From: Phycisphaerales bacterium
Lineage (GTDB): Bacteria; Planctomycetota; Phycisphaerae; UBA1845
Direction: 5' to 3'
DNA: 50,868 nucleotides
Assembly (NCBI GenBank): GCA_020639115.1
Contig: JACKHG010000022.1
Coordinates: forward strand, 1 to 50,868
Shown here: piece by piece, positions 34,515 to 46,600 of the stretch
How positions within the stretch are numbered: the first letter of the stretch is position 1
Layout: the number at the start of each line of letters is the position of its first letter
Program-made: the position numbers and the translations under genes
Notes under the pieces: model-generated
Told to the model about the DNA's origin: nothing
The model's input: only the letters and a program-made list of their open reading frames with translations
The model's database searches: none

Positions 34515-35860
34515 TCAATTGCCGCGCGGTCGCCCGCCGGCGCAAGGAATCAATCTCGTGTGCATCGGTGAGCATGAACTTGATTTCCGCCTGCGGCGTT
34601 TCGAGTGCCCGCGCTACCGTCCGGACGTGCCGGGGCAGCGCGAGCGCGTACAGTTCCTCATGATGAGGCTGATCGCCCGGCGTGACGGAGCAGCGGACTT
34701 GACCTTGTCGAGGCTGAAGCACCGCCTGCTTGCCCAGCCATGTTCGAAGTTCGGAGGATTCCCGCCGAGCTGGGCCCGCCAGGCCTCGATGATGAGACGC
34801 CGGGCGCGGTCAGCTGACCGGTAGTGGCCTGGAAGAACTCCTCGTTGATGGTCACGTTCTTGATGCCACCACGCCCTTTGGGTGCCCTCGATCTCGATGG
34901 GTACGTCGCGTGCATGGGAACAGGTAGCGGTGGGGCAGGATCGCTGCACGCGGTAGATATCGAGCTTAGGCGCGCCGACGCCTGCGCGATGCCGCCAGAG
35001 CATGCAGCACCTCGCTCTCGCGGAGAGGCGCACGGACAAGCGTGGTTGAGCGTGGCCGGACTTGCAGGCGTGGATGCGCTTCGACGATGGAAAAGCCGAG
35101 CAACATGAGGTCGCCAACGGTCCGAGCACCTTATGGCGCTGCCTCGTCAGAGGAAGCCATGGGTTGTCGTCGACCCGTCCTTGCAATAGATGACGTCGCG
35201 GTAGGGTGAGGTGCTGGCCGAGTCGCTGTTGCTGGGCCTCGGCCTCGGCGTCGAGGGCGAAGGTGCGCACGGGCGCGATCTGCTGGACGAAGCAATTCAG
35301 GCCGGCAAGAAAGGCGAACACCTGCTGGCCGGTGGGCAAAATCGGGTCCGGCCCAGTCGAGTTCGTAAGATGATGTCTCGAGGGTTTCGGCGTCGGCGGA
35401 AACGGCAGCAGGGCGACGAGTTATTTCGCCGATCGACGCAGGTCATCTCGCGGATGACGTAGGGGTCGCAACGCGCCTCTGAATCCTCGATGCCGCCTCC
35501 TGGATGGAGTTCGACGAGGGCAACTGCCGTCATTTACAGGCGGTTGGTGTTGGTGAGTTCGATCTCAGGTTATCGATGTGAAGCCCGCGCGACTCCGAAA
35601 CGGTATTCGGTGACGGTCTCCCGATGGAACCGTTGATTGCCGTTCTGCAGGCTACAGTGCGGCGGGCGCGCTGCTGACGAGTTCGACGCGGCAGGCGGGC
35701 GCAGACCGGCGTGAAGGCTGATCGCTGCACTGAACCACAAGCCGGTGTTGGGGCGGCGGCGGCGGCCGGGGTGGAAACACTGTTGACCGGCAGGCGGTGA
35801 AGGCCCGCGACGCTAAGAGTTCAACCGTCCGTCAGATGGTTTACTGCGGCTTCAAGTTCC
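34515..35860 (-). pseudogene. lpxC-fabZ fusion, many indels
   Basis: Two activities in one frame set. The 3' half is FabZ-like: DIYRVQRIL..., RDVPIEIEGTQRA, the KNVTINEEFFQ segment, LIIEAMAQLGG and AEIKFMLTDAHEID. The 5' half is LpxC-like: RRTVELSGVGLH-like start near 35845, ELTNTN, REMTCVD, QQIAPVRTFALDAEAEAQQQRLG, then RHKVLGPLA. LpxC deacetylates UDP-3-O-acyl-GlcNAc (the committed step), and FabZ dehydrates hydroxyacyl-ACP. The fusion is known from planctomycetes and some other groups. The zinc-ligand region cannot be checked because of indels. The gene start overlaps the end of lpxD. Confidence 0.72.
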
Positions 35861-36860
35861 TCGACCCTTGGTGAGTTCGCGGCTTTGTACGACCGATCCG
35901 GGAGTTGCGCGGCTCGCGTGCTCGCAGGTACTGGCGGAACTCGATGGCCAGCAGTCCAGCCATCTTCACGCCAGCCTGAACGTCTTAGGGCACGCAAGAC
36001 ACGCCGCCACCTGCGCCATCAGCCGTGATGTTGTCCCCGGATACCGGCGTGGCCGCCGAGCACGACCATGCCGAGCCGGGCAGCCGGCAGGCATCCCACC
36101 TGCGCGCCGTGCGCTGTGCGCGCGCCAGCAGCGACGTATAGCCACCTGCGGATTATCCGTCTTAGCACCCTCGTGATGACAGTGTTGCCGTCTTGGGCAG
36201 TCCCACGCAGGCAGCTGCTCCGATTTCACGTCGGGTACCGACGCCGCCGATGTGGGGCACGCCGGCGGTGGCAGCCTGGTACGGTAATACCCAAAGCCGT
36301 CACGCCCCGATCGGCGTGGGGTGAATAACGACGCGGAGTCGCCCGATGCGGCAGCGTTCGCGGACTGACGACGTAAGACCAGAAGCGGCAGTGGGCGCCC
36401 GGCGATAGTGTCAGCGCCGGCATGGTTGCCAGCGTCGAGATGGTACCGTCGCCGATGCAGGCGCCCGGGTTGCGACGACGGCGTAAAGGCAAACGGCGAC
36501 GTCAACGCCCGGAACAACGTCGGCCGCAACGCGTGGGATCCGCCGGCGGGCGGGTGGGGCGCAGGCGGCGCGAAGTGGTTCCTGACGGGGGCGAGCGCGT
36601 GATCGACGCTGGCGCCGAACGGTGGCCGCCTGGGGCGTCTTCTCGACAGGCGGGCACCAGCACGGCAACTGCCTGGGTCTCAGCAGACCCAGGCTGCGTA
36701 GTGTCGCGGAAGCAGACGTGTCACCGGGCTCAGCCGCGCGCGAAGCAGGGCGAAAAACGCCAGGTGATACACTGCGGTCGCCAGGTCACCGCTGCCTGAC
36801 GAGTCGGCAGTTCCTGTTATGCCGGAAACAGCGGCGCTCATGGCTGAAGTCCTGATCCTG
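35821..36860 (-). pseudogene. lpxD: lpxD, UDP-3-O-acylglucosamine N-acyltransferase, many indels
   Basis: Recognisable pieces: GRDGFGYYR with PHIGGVRIGDDVEIGAA-type hexapeptide repeats (about 36220-36310), the equivalent of KTDNLVQVAH (about 36140-36170) and GVAGH-like turns, then AAC...PKTFRLA near 35970, and the C-terminal helix RVEELEAAVNHLTDG with a stop at 35821. LpxD adds the N-linked acyl chain in lipid A synthesis. The N-terminal uridine-binding domain (36500-36860) is only weakly legible. Confidence 0.72.
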
Positions 36861-36869
36861 TTCCGGGCG

Positions 36870-37490
36870 GGCAGGGGCGGCGCTGGCCCTCCGCCTTTGG
36901 TCTTGGTTTCGTCAGCCGCCTCGATGTCGGTGATTCACTTCGCTCACCTGGTAGGCCTCGTTGAGGCGGCAGGCCACGTCGGTGATGCTCGTTCTTTGGC
37001 GTTGTGGTAGATCACCTTCTGGGCCGGATCGCTGGCACCTTGCGACAGGTCGGCATCGTCAATTGAGTTCGTCGTAGAGTGAGACGAGTCGAGGCCGCGT
37101 TCCTTGGCGATCTGGGCGATGACGTCACGGGTGTTGTGGTAGATCTACTTCATCCAGGTGGTCGCCGACGACGTTCAGTGTATGGATGAACCTGGAATTC
37201 GGTCGGCGGGTCAAGCCTCCTGCTCGCGGCAGGTAGTCCTCTTTGCCGGGATCGAAGGCAGAGAAGGGCACCTTTGCAGGTTATTCGGTCTTGGCGCGGC
37301 AGCTGGTCAGCCTCATCGGCGCTGCGCGGCGGAAATGGTCGAAGCGACTCGAGTCGCCAGGTCATTCGTACTTTTCGAAGATCCAGGCCACATTGAGAGA
37401 CCGCGATTTCGGCGGTTCCACGCGGGCGAGGGGCCGGCGGTGAGCAGGGCTGCCGTCGCCAGCTAAGGGCCACTGCGGTGTGTTTTCAGC
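36870..37490 (-). pseudogene. ompH/skp periplasmic chaperone, many indels
   Basis: Between lpxD and bamA, the position of OmpH/Skp in many genomes. The end reads IYHNA...ITDVACRLNEAYQVSEVNHR in switching frames (36900-37010), and GLDLV-like and DLSQGASDPAQKVIYHN-like pieces appear at 37010-37110. The N-terminal hydrophobic signal is only suggested near 37440. Skp escorts outer-membrane proteins to BamA. The assignment leans on gene order more than on sequence. Confidence 0.5.
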
Positions 37491-37599
37491 ATCCGTGATC
37501 ATCCTTTTCCAAAGCGGTGAGCGACCGGCGGCAGGTGCCCGCGGACCACTCGATCTAGGTTGCCATTGTGGACTTGACCTTCCTCCCCAGGCGAGCCAG

Positions 37600-39953
37600 T
37601 GCGCGTCAAGAACGTGGCGCGATGAAGAAGCTGAAGACCACTCGTCGTCCTCCGCTGGCTGACACGGGTACCGCCGGAGTCAGACTCGAGGGGATCGGTC
37701 GAAAAGAGTCCACACGGACGCGGACGCCGATTATGCCAAACGGCGACGCCTTGATCATGATTTCGGGGTTCCTTTCGACGGTGCCCATATCGCTGAAGGC
37801 CATGGGGCAACTTGCCGTAGAGCGGGAAGGTACTCGCTGGAAAAGCATCATGAAGTCGCCGCCGATCTGAGGTCGTCGTCGAGGCCCTGGCGCGGGGAGA
37901 CGCCCGCGGAACTGAAGCCGCGGATGGAGCCGATGCCGCCGGCGTAGTAGCGTTCGTAGACGGGGGCATGGCGGGCAGCGGGCGCGTTGCCGGGAGGACC
38001 TGCGTTCCACAGGTTCGTCAGTGGCGACGGTGAAGTGGCAGGTGCGCTGCCGGAGGCTGGCCGAAAGAATTTCTCGCCGCCGAGGACTGCCGAACTGTTC
38101 GTGAGCGGGCAGATGCGGTCGCCGGTGGTGAGCAGGAAGCGGCAACGGTGCAGTCGCGGATGGCGGTACCGACGCTGGTGAGCAGGCTGGCTGCCGGCGT
38201 CGTCGCAACCAGACGTCGCGGTGAAGGTCAAGGCTGTCGGCTGGGCGGTCTCGGGCGGAAGGCGATCTCGCGTACGGTCACCGATTTTTTTCCCACTGGG
38301 GCGGCCAAAGCCCAGCGTGGTGCCGATCCGCCGCTCGTTGTACGACCTCGCGTCCGCGTTCCGAAGAAAATGAAGCTGTAGTCGAAGCGTTGAAACATCG
38401 AAGAATGCAGCTCAGTGAAGTCGGTAGGAAGCAGTTGGAGCTGGAGTGCCAGGCTGGGCCTCGATGCGCGAGCGGCTGGCCGGCGCGTAAAACTGCGGCG
38501 GTTGACGATGAACTCGGTGAAGCTGCGCGGCGTGTCGAAGATGTCAGGGGTGTGGTGGCGATCCAGGCCGGCGGTACTGTTGCTGGTGACGCCGAAGCCA
38601 GGAATGAAGTTGCCGGCGCGGCCCCTCGTAAATGTTGACGAAGCACGACGCCGGGATTAAATCGCCAGCCGGGGCGGCGCCAATATCTCGAAAGAGCGCG
38701 GGTCGCGGATGCGTATCGATTCCGCAGACCTCAGGCAGGTCGAACAGCTCGCCGGGATAGAGTCGAGTTCGCGGCGGATCTGCTGTCTGGGTGCGTTCGT
38801 TGCCGCGGACGACGATGCGGCCGACGATGAACTGCGTGCCCTCGTCGATGGTGAAGGTGACGCGGACCGCGCCCTCCTCCTCGGTAAACACGGGTGGGGC
38901 CGCTTTTGCGGTATCGATGCGCCAGCCGGGCATACTAGTCAGTGATCTGGCCGACCGCCCAGTCGAGCTTGCGGCTGGACGATCAGCGCGCCGACCTCGA
39001 GGCAGGCCGGCGGACGTCGGCGCTCGAGAACACCGTGTTGCCCGCCGAAGGATGTCCTTGACGTAATGTGGCGGCCTCGGCGATGGTGAACGTGTTGATG
39101 ATCCCCGCGGTCGTCGCTGAAGAAGTCAGCTGGTAGCCGACGCGGGCGTGGTAGCCCGTCGCGGATGATGAAGTTCTGCGCGGCGGCATCCAGCCTCCGG
39201 TGTCCTCATCCAGACTTGCCGTCGCGGAAGATCCAGAAGTAGGTCTGAGAGGTGATGTGCTTGCGCGGCGCGTCAGGGGATATTTCGTTGCCGGGATGAT
39301 CTTGCTGGATGGATCCGCAGCCCCTCCTCGTGGTGGAGCAGTTCGCCGGTGCTGCGCGCAGACGCTCGTCGAGCTGACCGCCGCCACCTCATAGCCAGCC
39401 CGCGTCACGGTAGAGGCGAGAGGGATGGCATCTCGGCGCCCTCGCGGTTATGGAACGTATCGACCGGGTCGCCGACCTTGACCGGCACTTCCTTGGTGAG
39501 CTTGGTGTCAGTGAACTTGCGATTGCCGGAAAAGCGGATGTCGGTGATCTGGGTGCGTTCGGTGACGTTGAAGGTGATGACAGCCCCGGCTGCGGTGTGC
39601 TCGACGGTCGCGTCGGCGTTCGCAAACTTGCCGGTGGCGACGAGGCGGCTGACGTCCTGATCGACGACGTTCTGGTCGAAGGTGGCGCCCGCGCTGGTGC
39701 GCACGACGGAGTTGGCGTATCCGGGCGTGACGGCGGCGAGGCCGTTGAAGCGGACCTCCGCCACGCGTTCCGGGGCGCTGGCATCGTCGGGGGCCTGGCC
39801 GTGGGCTGCACCGGCGATCAGCAGGCCGACCGCGAGGATCCAGCGGTTGCTCCATGCCTGAGGACGACGTTGGGGGAGCGTCTGGACGTCGGAGTTGGGC
39901 TGGATGTTGATGGCTGACTCCTCCTGAAGCCGGTCCCGGTATAGACCACACAC
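37600..39953 (-). pseudogene. bamA: bamA, outer-membrane protein assembly factor, many indels
   Basis: The N-terminal 165 residues are clean: signal peptide (RWILAVGLLIAGAAHG), then a POTRA domain (VAEVRFNGLAAVTPGYANSVVRTSAGATFD...VITFNVTERTQITDIRFSGNRKFTDTKL). After about 39415 the frame breaks repeatedly. POTRA pieces (FTIDEGTQFIVGRIVVRGNERTQ) and the barrel's YYAGGIGSIRGFSSAGVSPR, with its Arg-Gly-Phe loop, plus DMGTVERNPEIMI can still be read. The end, near 37606, resembles GVFSFFIGATF. BamA folds outer-membrane beta-barrels and is normally essential. A strong AGGAGGAG site at about 39920 precedes an ATC rather than an ATG/GTG/TTG, so the start codon itself is doubtful. Confidence 0.82.
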
Positions 39954-40632
39954 CCCACCGCGCAGGCGGCGTCCCTGCGCCCTGAGTCAGGCGATCTGCA
40001 CGGCAAGGGAGCCCGCAGGGTCCGCGCAGGCCCTGCGAGCGGGGCGTCAGTCTATCGCAGGGGCCGAAATGGGGCAAAGGAATAGTCCCGCCCGGGGCTG
40101 CCGGGGGCGTGTTGCAACAACCCTCTCTGGGCGTAGTGGGGGACCGGGCGGAAAGTGCCGGGCTTGGTTGGTGAGCGCTCACTATCCGGCGATCAACCGC
40201 CCGCCCTCCGACGTGGCCCAACAGAAATCAGTAGCCGGTGGGTGTCGGCGCAACCAGGTCCAGCCAGTTCGTCGAGCGGCGCCAAACGTCACTTGCGCCA
40301 GTGGGTCGATAGAAAAGCGCTTACCTAAAGCCTAGCAAACACGCGGGTGCGTCGTTAGGATGGGCTTGATTCGGTCCGAGTCTTAAGGTCGGAAATCCCG
40401 GTTCATTGAAGGTTGGAGCGTTCAGCGCTCTCTCACGCCTCGGTACGGGTGCAATCAGCGAGTACCCGGCAGGGTCAGCACGATGCCGTCGCACACTGGC
40501 GACCATCCTGTGAAATCTCTGCGCGCCGCAGGCAGGATCAATCGGCAGGGCGTACACGGGCCGAGCACGTTGGCGTGTAGCGGCGTCGGCAACGACCGGG
40601 GGTAAGGGGCACAGTCAGTTGGGGGCTGAGCT
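39954..40632. other. Divergent intergenic region
   Basis: 679 bases between the divergent bamA and the large surface-protein gene. It should hold promoters for both. I find no convincing gene or box, and base errors may hide them. Confidence 0.4.
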
Positions 40633-43600
40633 TTGATCAGGCGAAGACTACTTACGCATCGCCCGCGGCGTCATTTGGATATCCGTGCGGCACGGGTGCT
40701 GGCTGCGCTGTTGGCGGGCTGGGCCGTCCTGGTGCTGAGCGGATGCCCGTCGGCGACGCCCGCGGAATCCGGGCGAACGGGGAGCGACAGCACCGATACG
40801 GCAGCCGACGCCGTGCGTCCACCGACCAACAGTGAGGCGTGCTTCTGGATCGGCGGCGCGGCGAGTTGTGTGCCGGTGCCGACGCCGACGCCGGCGCCCT
40901 TCGATCCGACCGGTCCGTACGCGGGCCAGCCGTCGGGCGGCTCGGGCGCGGACGACTGCTGCCTGCCCGTGGGATTCGGCGACGGCGGGACGAGCTCCGG
41001 GCCGAGCGACGAAGAAGTGGCAGCCGCTCTCTACCACATCGACAGCGACGGCGACGGTGAATCGGACGGGTCGGAAATTGATCGCGGCGTTGATCCGCGA
41101 TGGACCCCAGCACTGACGGCGACGCTGACGGCGACGCAGCATCGAGAACAGCATGGATCCTGACGCGACGGCGAGATGGCACGCTAACGCGGACGACGGC
41201 GACGACGATGGCATCGCGCAACGATGACGCGGACATGGACGGCGACGCGGCATCGATAACGACGCCGACAACGATATTGACGGCGATGGCATCGAGAACG
41301 CCGCGGACGAGACGACAACGCCGATGCATAGAGGACGATTGCGGGCGCGGAGTATGGCACTCCAGGGAGCACTTCATGGGCCCAGTTTGCGAGCCCGGTG
41401 GAAGGGTTGAGACCGCGACGAGTTCACCTGCAAGGACGCGGAACGGGACCGTAACAACGGACGTATCATCCGAATGCCTGCCGCTGCGACAAGGGCTGGG
41501 AAACTGGGCGGGCGGCGGGTCGCGCGGTCTTTCACTGTCGCGACTACGCGAACTGCAACGGCCACGGCACGTGCAATTCTCGGTCCGGAACGTGGAATGC
41601 GACAAGACTGGAAGGGAAACGCCCGACTGCCGTCAGCCGACCTGCGTGCGCACGCCATCGGTCTGCACGATTGGCAATCCGTGCACGAGCGACGAGTGAC
41701 CTGCCCACCGCGCACAATGAGCTGAGGATCTGCACGCTGTTCGAGACGTGCGGGGGCGATGCGTGCTGCCGCAGCAACACGACCGACTGCGACGCGGGCA
41801 GGCGCAAGAGCGGCAGGGTAAGCCGATGATCGCGACGCCGACGCGGACTGCTGCGACGGCGATGCGTGAACAATGGGGACTCCCTGCAACGAGAACCACG
41901 GAAAGTGCGGAGAACAGCTGGTCATCTGCTCGCTACCATGAGTGCGCCCGCGGCGTGCGTGGACGGAAAGCGCGAACGATTTCGATTTCAGAATTCAACC
42001 AGAGTTCTGCGGACGGGGGCCGCTTCCCGAGTGCAAGCGACACGGACTGCGCCGAGGGCGAGACGCGACGTAAGTGTGGGCGAGCCGCGGTGCCTGCCGC
42101 AGGACGAGCAGGACGAAGCACTGCTGCACCAGGTGGACCGTGGCGGAAGCGGACGACGGGCTGCGTTAGACAAGGTGGCAAGGATTGGCTGGGGTTTATC
42201 TGCGCAACCCAAGACGATGGCGCGGACGTGGTTAAGCCGGCGGCGGTGATGCCAAGGCGGTTAGAGCAGCTACTATGTGGAGGTGACGTTGAGTGCGCAG
42301 AGCGCTGCTGATGCTGCCGACATGTACCAACGCGCGGGCGAACGCCGCTGATCGCGCGCCGTCGCCGCACGGCGAGGGCACCGCGATCCCCGCGACGCGA
42401 TGCAGCAAACCGTCGATTACGGACTTGGCGGATGCCGTCTCTTTCGTCACCGTCGACGAGCGGGTCCCACGACTCCGCCGGAACGGGGTGGACCTTCAGC
42501 TCGATCCCGCCTATTCTGCCTGGGCTTCACGCCAAACGGCTCAACAACACGACCGTGTTGTTTTCGTTCGATTTTCGCCGATGAACGCTTACACCGCCGA
42601 GCAGACCAGCCTCTACCACCACGCGGCTCCGGACGGCGCGGTCGAGTCTGGCGTGCAGATCACTGCGGCGGCTCGGCGACGACGTCGTGAGCAGACCGTG
42701 CCGGCGATCGACGTCGCCGTAGCCAACGGGAGTACACCGTTTACGTGAGTCTGCTCGATAAGTGAAGTATCAGCCCGGGCTGAGCGTGCCGGGGAGTTCA
42801 TCATCTTCAGCAGTCGTTCATGACGTGCCCTGCGCGACGAAAGTGCGTGCTCAACGACGACGGCGTGCCTGCGTCGGTGGTCGCCACGGCCCGCGTGCAG
42901 GTGAATCTGGCGCTGCTGACTGCCGACGCGATCGGTGTACCGGGCAGCGTATTCTCTGGACGAATGGCGTGGCGTGAAGACCGCCGCCTGCCCCGCGATC
43001 GAGATCAACCTCGATGGAGGGTTCGCGGCAATAGCGACGAGGAGCTCACCTTCGATCTCGATTTTGCTGTGCAGGAACAGCGGATCGCGCCTGGCCTACT
43101 GACTCGTCGTTCACGCTTGATGACCCGGTGCTGTACCCTCTCCAGCGACGCTGCCGCGGGCTTTGAATACATCGTTCGACGAGCTGGGCGCTGTCGGCTG
43201 CGACGCAGAAGGTCAGCGCGAGCGAGTATACTTCTACCCGGCCAGCTCGGCTGCCGGCGGGCACGATGATCGACCGGATCCGCCTGCGTGAGACGGCGCT
43301 GGTCGGGGCTCGGCCTGATCTGCCCGACGGGCAAGATCTTCATCGACCCGACGCACGCGTCCGCCACGTTCTTTCGGTATTCCGCCGATCGACAACAGCG
43401 CGTCGCCCCTGCGGGTGACGCGCTGCAGCGGGCTCCCGGACGATCATTATCGGTGCTGGTCAACTTCTGGAAGCGAGCCGGTGGTTTTCGACCGGGTGGG
43501 GGGGATGCGACGAACTGCCGCGTTTTCCCCACCGCTGACGGTGATGGCGGCGGGAGCAGAACAGGCTACCAGACGCAGGTGTGGTTGAGCACCACGCCGA

Positions 43601-46600
43601 TGACCATCGGGCAGGCTTCACATGGTGTCGGCGTCGGCGATCATCGGCGACGTCGCGACGTGCCGCCGAACGCGCTCGACGGCAAAGTACAACAGCCGCG
43701 ATCTTCCACGTACTCCGGATCGGCGGGCAACGGCATCGGGCGATCCGTCGCTGCTGCTGCCGCGGGTCACCGGGGCGGTGTTGCTCGAGCAACCGCACCG
43801 TGGTGGTGAGCTTCAACAAGCTGATGAGCGACAGCGTGCTGACCGCGGGCAACCACTTCATCGTGCAGGAGAACGCTTTCGAGGTCGGCTACATCGCCGC
43901 TCACTGACGTCGCGTTCCTGGCAACAGCCACGCCGCCGTCGCCTGCTGACGACGAAACGCAGAACGAGGTGACCTACCGCGTGACCGTCGTGAACGCCGG
44001 TAACGAGCAGGGCAATCTGCTGGTTCTGGCGAGCTGCTCTCGTCGACCCCGCCATGCGTCGCCCGGGTACGCCTGCCGTGCGGTCCGAAGGTCTGCCCGC
44101 CAACTCGCGCATCCAGGCAGCGACGGGCAGGGCTATCAGAGTCCGACGATGACTGCGGCTGGTCGCGACGCGCCGTGCAACTAGAGGCGTGACTGTTTGC
44201 TAGTTGCGGAGGATCTGTGCGAGGTGCTTCGATACCGACAGCGACGGCCTGTCCGGACGCCGAGGAGCAGCGTGGGTGGGAGGTCAGGGTCGAACCGCTG
44301 AATTGAAGCCGCGGCGAGCACGATCAGCGCGACACCGTCCGCCGCCAGGTGACCAGCAACCTGCTGCTCATCAGACATCTTCGATCGCGACGGGCCTGAC
44401 GTGACGCGACCGGGCCGAGCGGGCGCCTGGGCACTGATCCGCGCGACGTGACACCGACGAGGATCAGTCACCGACGAGCGCGCGAGTAATCTCTACGGCA
44501 GCATCCGCTCGACCAGGATTCGACGACGACGACACTATCGACCAATTACGGAAGCGACGTTCTACCTCACGTCGCCGATCATGCCGGACACGGAGTCGGT
44601 GACCCAGCCTAACGACTCGGAGTAGCCTGGCGAGCTGCACCGCAACCGCTGATCGTGACCCAAGCGTTGTGCCGTAGATCACGGTGGCGGCATCTGCCTG
44701 GATTTGGAACATCAATCTCGGTGGAGCCACGACGAAAGCAGGGCGACACAACGTCGTTGTCGGAGATGACCTCGTCGACGTTCACGCAGAGCTGCACGAA
44801 CAGATCGGGGACGTCGGACACGACGCGACGATCGCAGAACGAGGCCGAGTTCGGGCCAGGACGACTGCTGCCGAGGGCGTGGGTCAGCTGGCTGAAGCAG
44901 TCTCCGGCAAGCCGCCTCCTTCGGCAGAGCCTCGCCTGCGTGGCTACAGTTCGACGGTCGATCGCCAGACCTCCGAGACGTCGCAGCAGGAATACCAGGA
45001 CTCCGTCGCCTACGCGATCGAGCAGAGCGAGCGGGCGCTCGCGACGCGATCAACCGGCGGATCGTCCAGGCCACGATCAACATCGCTAACCAGAGCGATC
45101 TCGTTCAGCATCACCAACATCGAGGTCCTCGTGCTTGCTGCAGCAGGACTGCTCACCGGCTCACCCGCCGATCGCGACGCTGCGGGCGACCGGTGCGGCC
45201 AGCCCGACCGATCAGCCGACCTCTCAACCTCGCCGCACGAGCAGGAACGCGGGCCGATCATCTGAGAAACACTGTGAGGTCTTCCCTAACCCATCGACGC
45301 GCTCGGCGTGCGAGCCGACTGGCCTGACCTCAAGGTCGTCAACTTCGACGTCTCGACGAGTCTGGCCGCAACTCGTTCATTCGCAGGACGTCGCGTGGAC
45401 CGCAACAGCGAGTAATAACATCGACTTCGGCGATGGCGACGTCGGTCGCACTTCGCGTCGCCACTGCCAGCGCATTCCGGCGATGACGGCCGGATGGTCG
45501 GCACTACCATGCAGCGGCCCTGAGATTATCGGGATTCCGGCGACGACGGCGGACTTCCGATGATGCTCACATCGCATGAGACGATCCAGGACACCGGATG
45601 GTGGGCGGTCAGTCTGTCCAGGTTGAGGTAAGCGTTGACGCGTATCTGCTCCGTGGCTAACCTGATGGTGCGGCGTTCCGGCCAGTGTCGCGTCCAACAC
45701 CCATCTCGATCCGCGAACGAGACTTCCAGCGTTATTCCGCTGCACGCCCACGACTCAATCCTGCCGTTTCTACACCGGCGACGTCGACGGCGACGGCCTG
45801 TTCATCCGCGAGGGAGTAAATTTCTGGCTGGCAGCGACGACACGCTGACCGACCTGACGGCGACGGGCCCGGCGACTGACGAGGTGCGGACGGGCTGGAC
45901 CGTGTCCAAGGTACCGGCCTGCCCTTGTTAAGATGTTCCGAGCCTGGGCCCGGCCGACTTCGGATCTCGACGCGGCTCGACGACGCAAGGAGAAGTTTGC
46001 CGCGACCGATCCGGAACCGTTCTGACACCGACGAGGGGATCGGCCTCTCCGATACTTGAGATCCAGGACACCTACCAGATCGCTCGACGGCGATCTCGAC
46101 CTGACTAACACGGTGGTGGTGCTCACTCGTCGCGCTGCGTACAGTGACCAGGCCATCATCGCTGCCCGGATTTGGCACGTGGCGACACGACCACCGCGAG
46201 CGGCGACGACGTGGTGCTTCCTTCTGCCGTGCCCGTAGCGGGTCCAAGCTGCGCGTCCAGTCCGACCGAATGGCATTATCGATACGATGCCTGCGGACGA
46301 CGACGTCGTCGCGACGACCGCCAAGCATCGATTCCGGCCCCGACGGCATCTGTAACACTGCTGCGCGTCGGGCGATGATTGTCCGAAACCGCTTCGCGCG
46401 CGCTCGCGCGCGGGGGGCAGCCCGGCAAACGTCTGCGTCAGCGCCGCGCCAATCGGCTCGCTGATTGACACCACGCCAGCCGGCGACGATTTCCTGCGTG
46501 TCGCCCATGCTGGCCTGTTCCGGCACCGACCCGGAGCAAGCAGCGTACCGATCTCATGCACGGCGACGGCCGCGATTCCTGAAGGCATGAATCCCAAACA

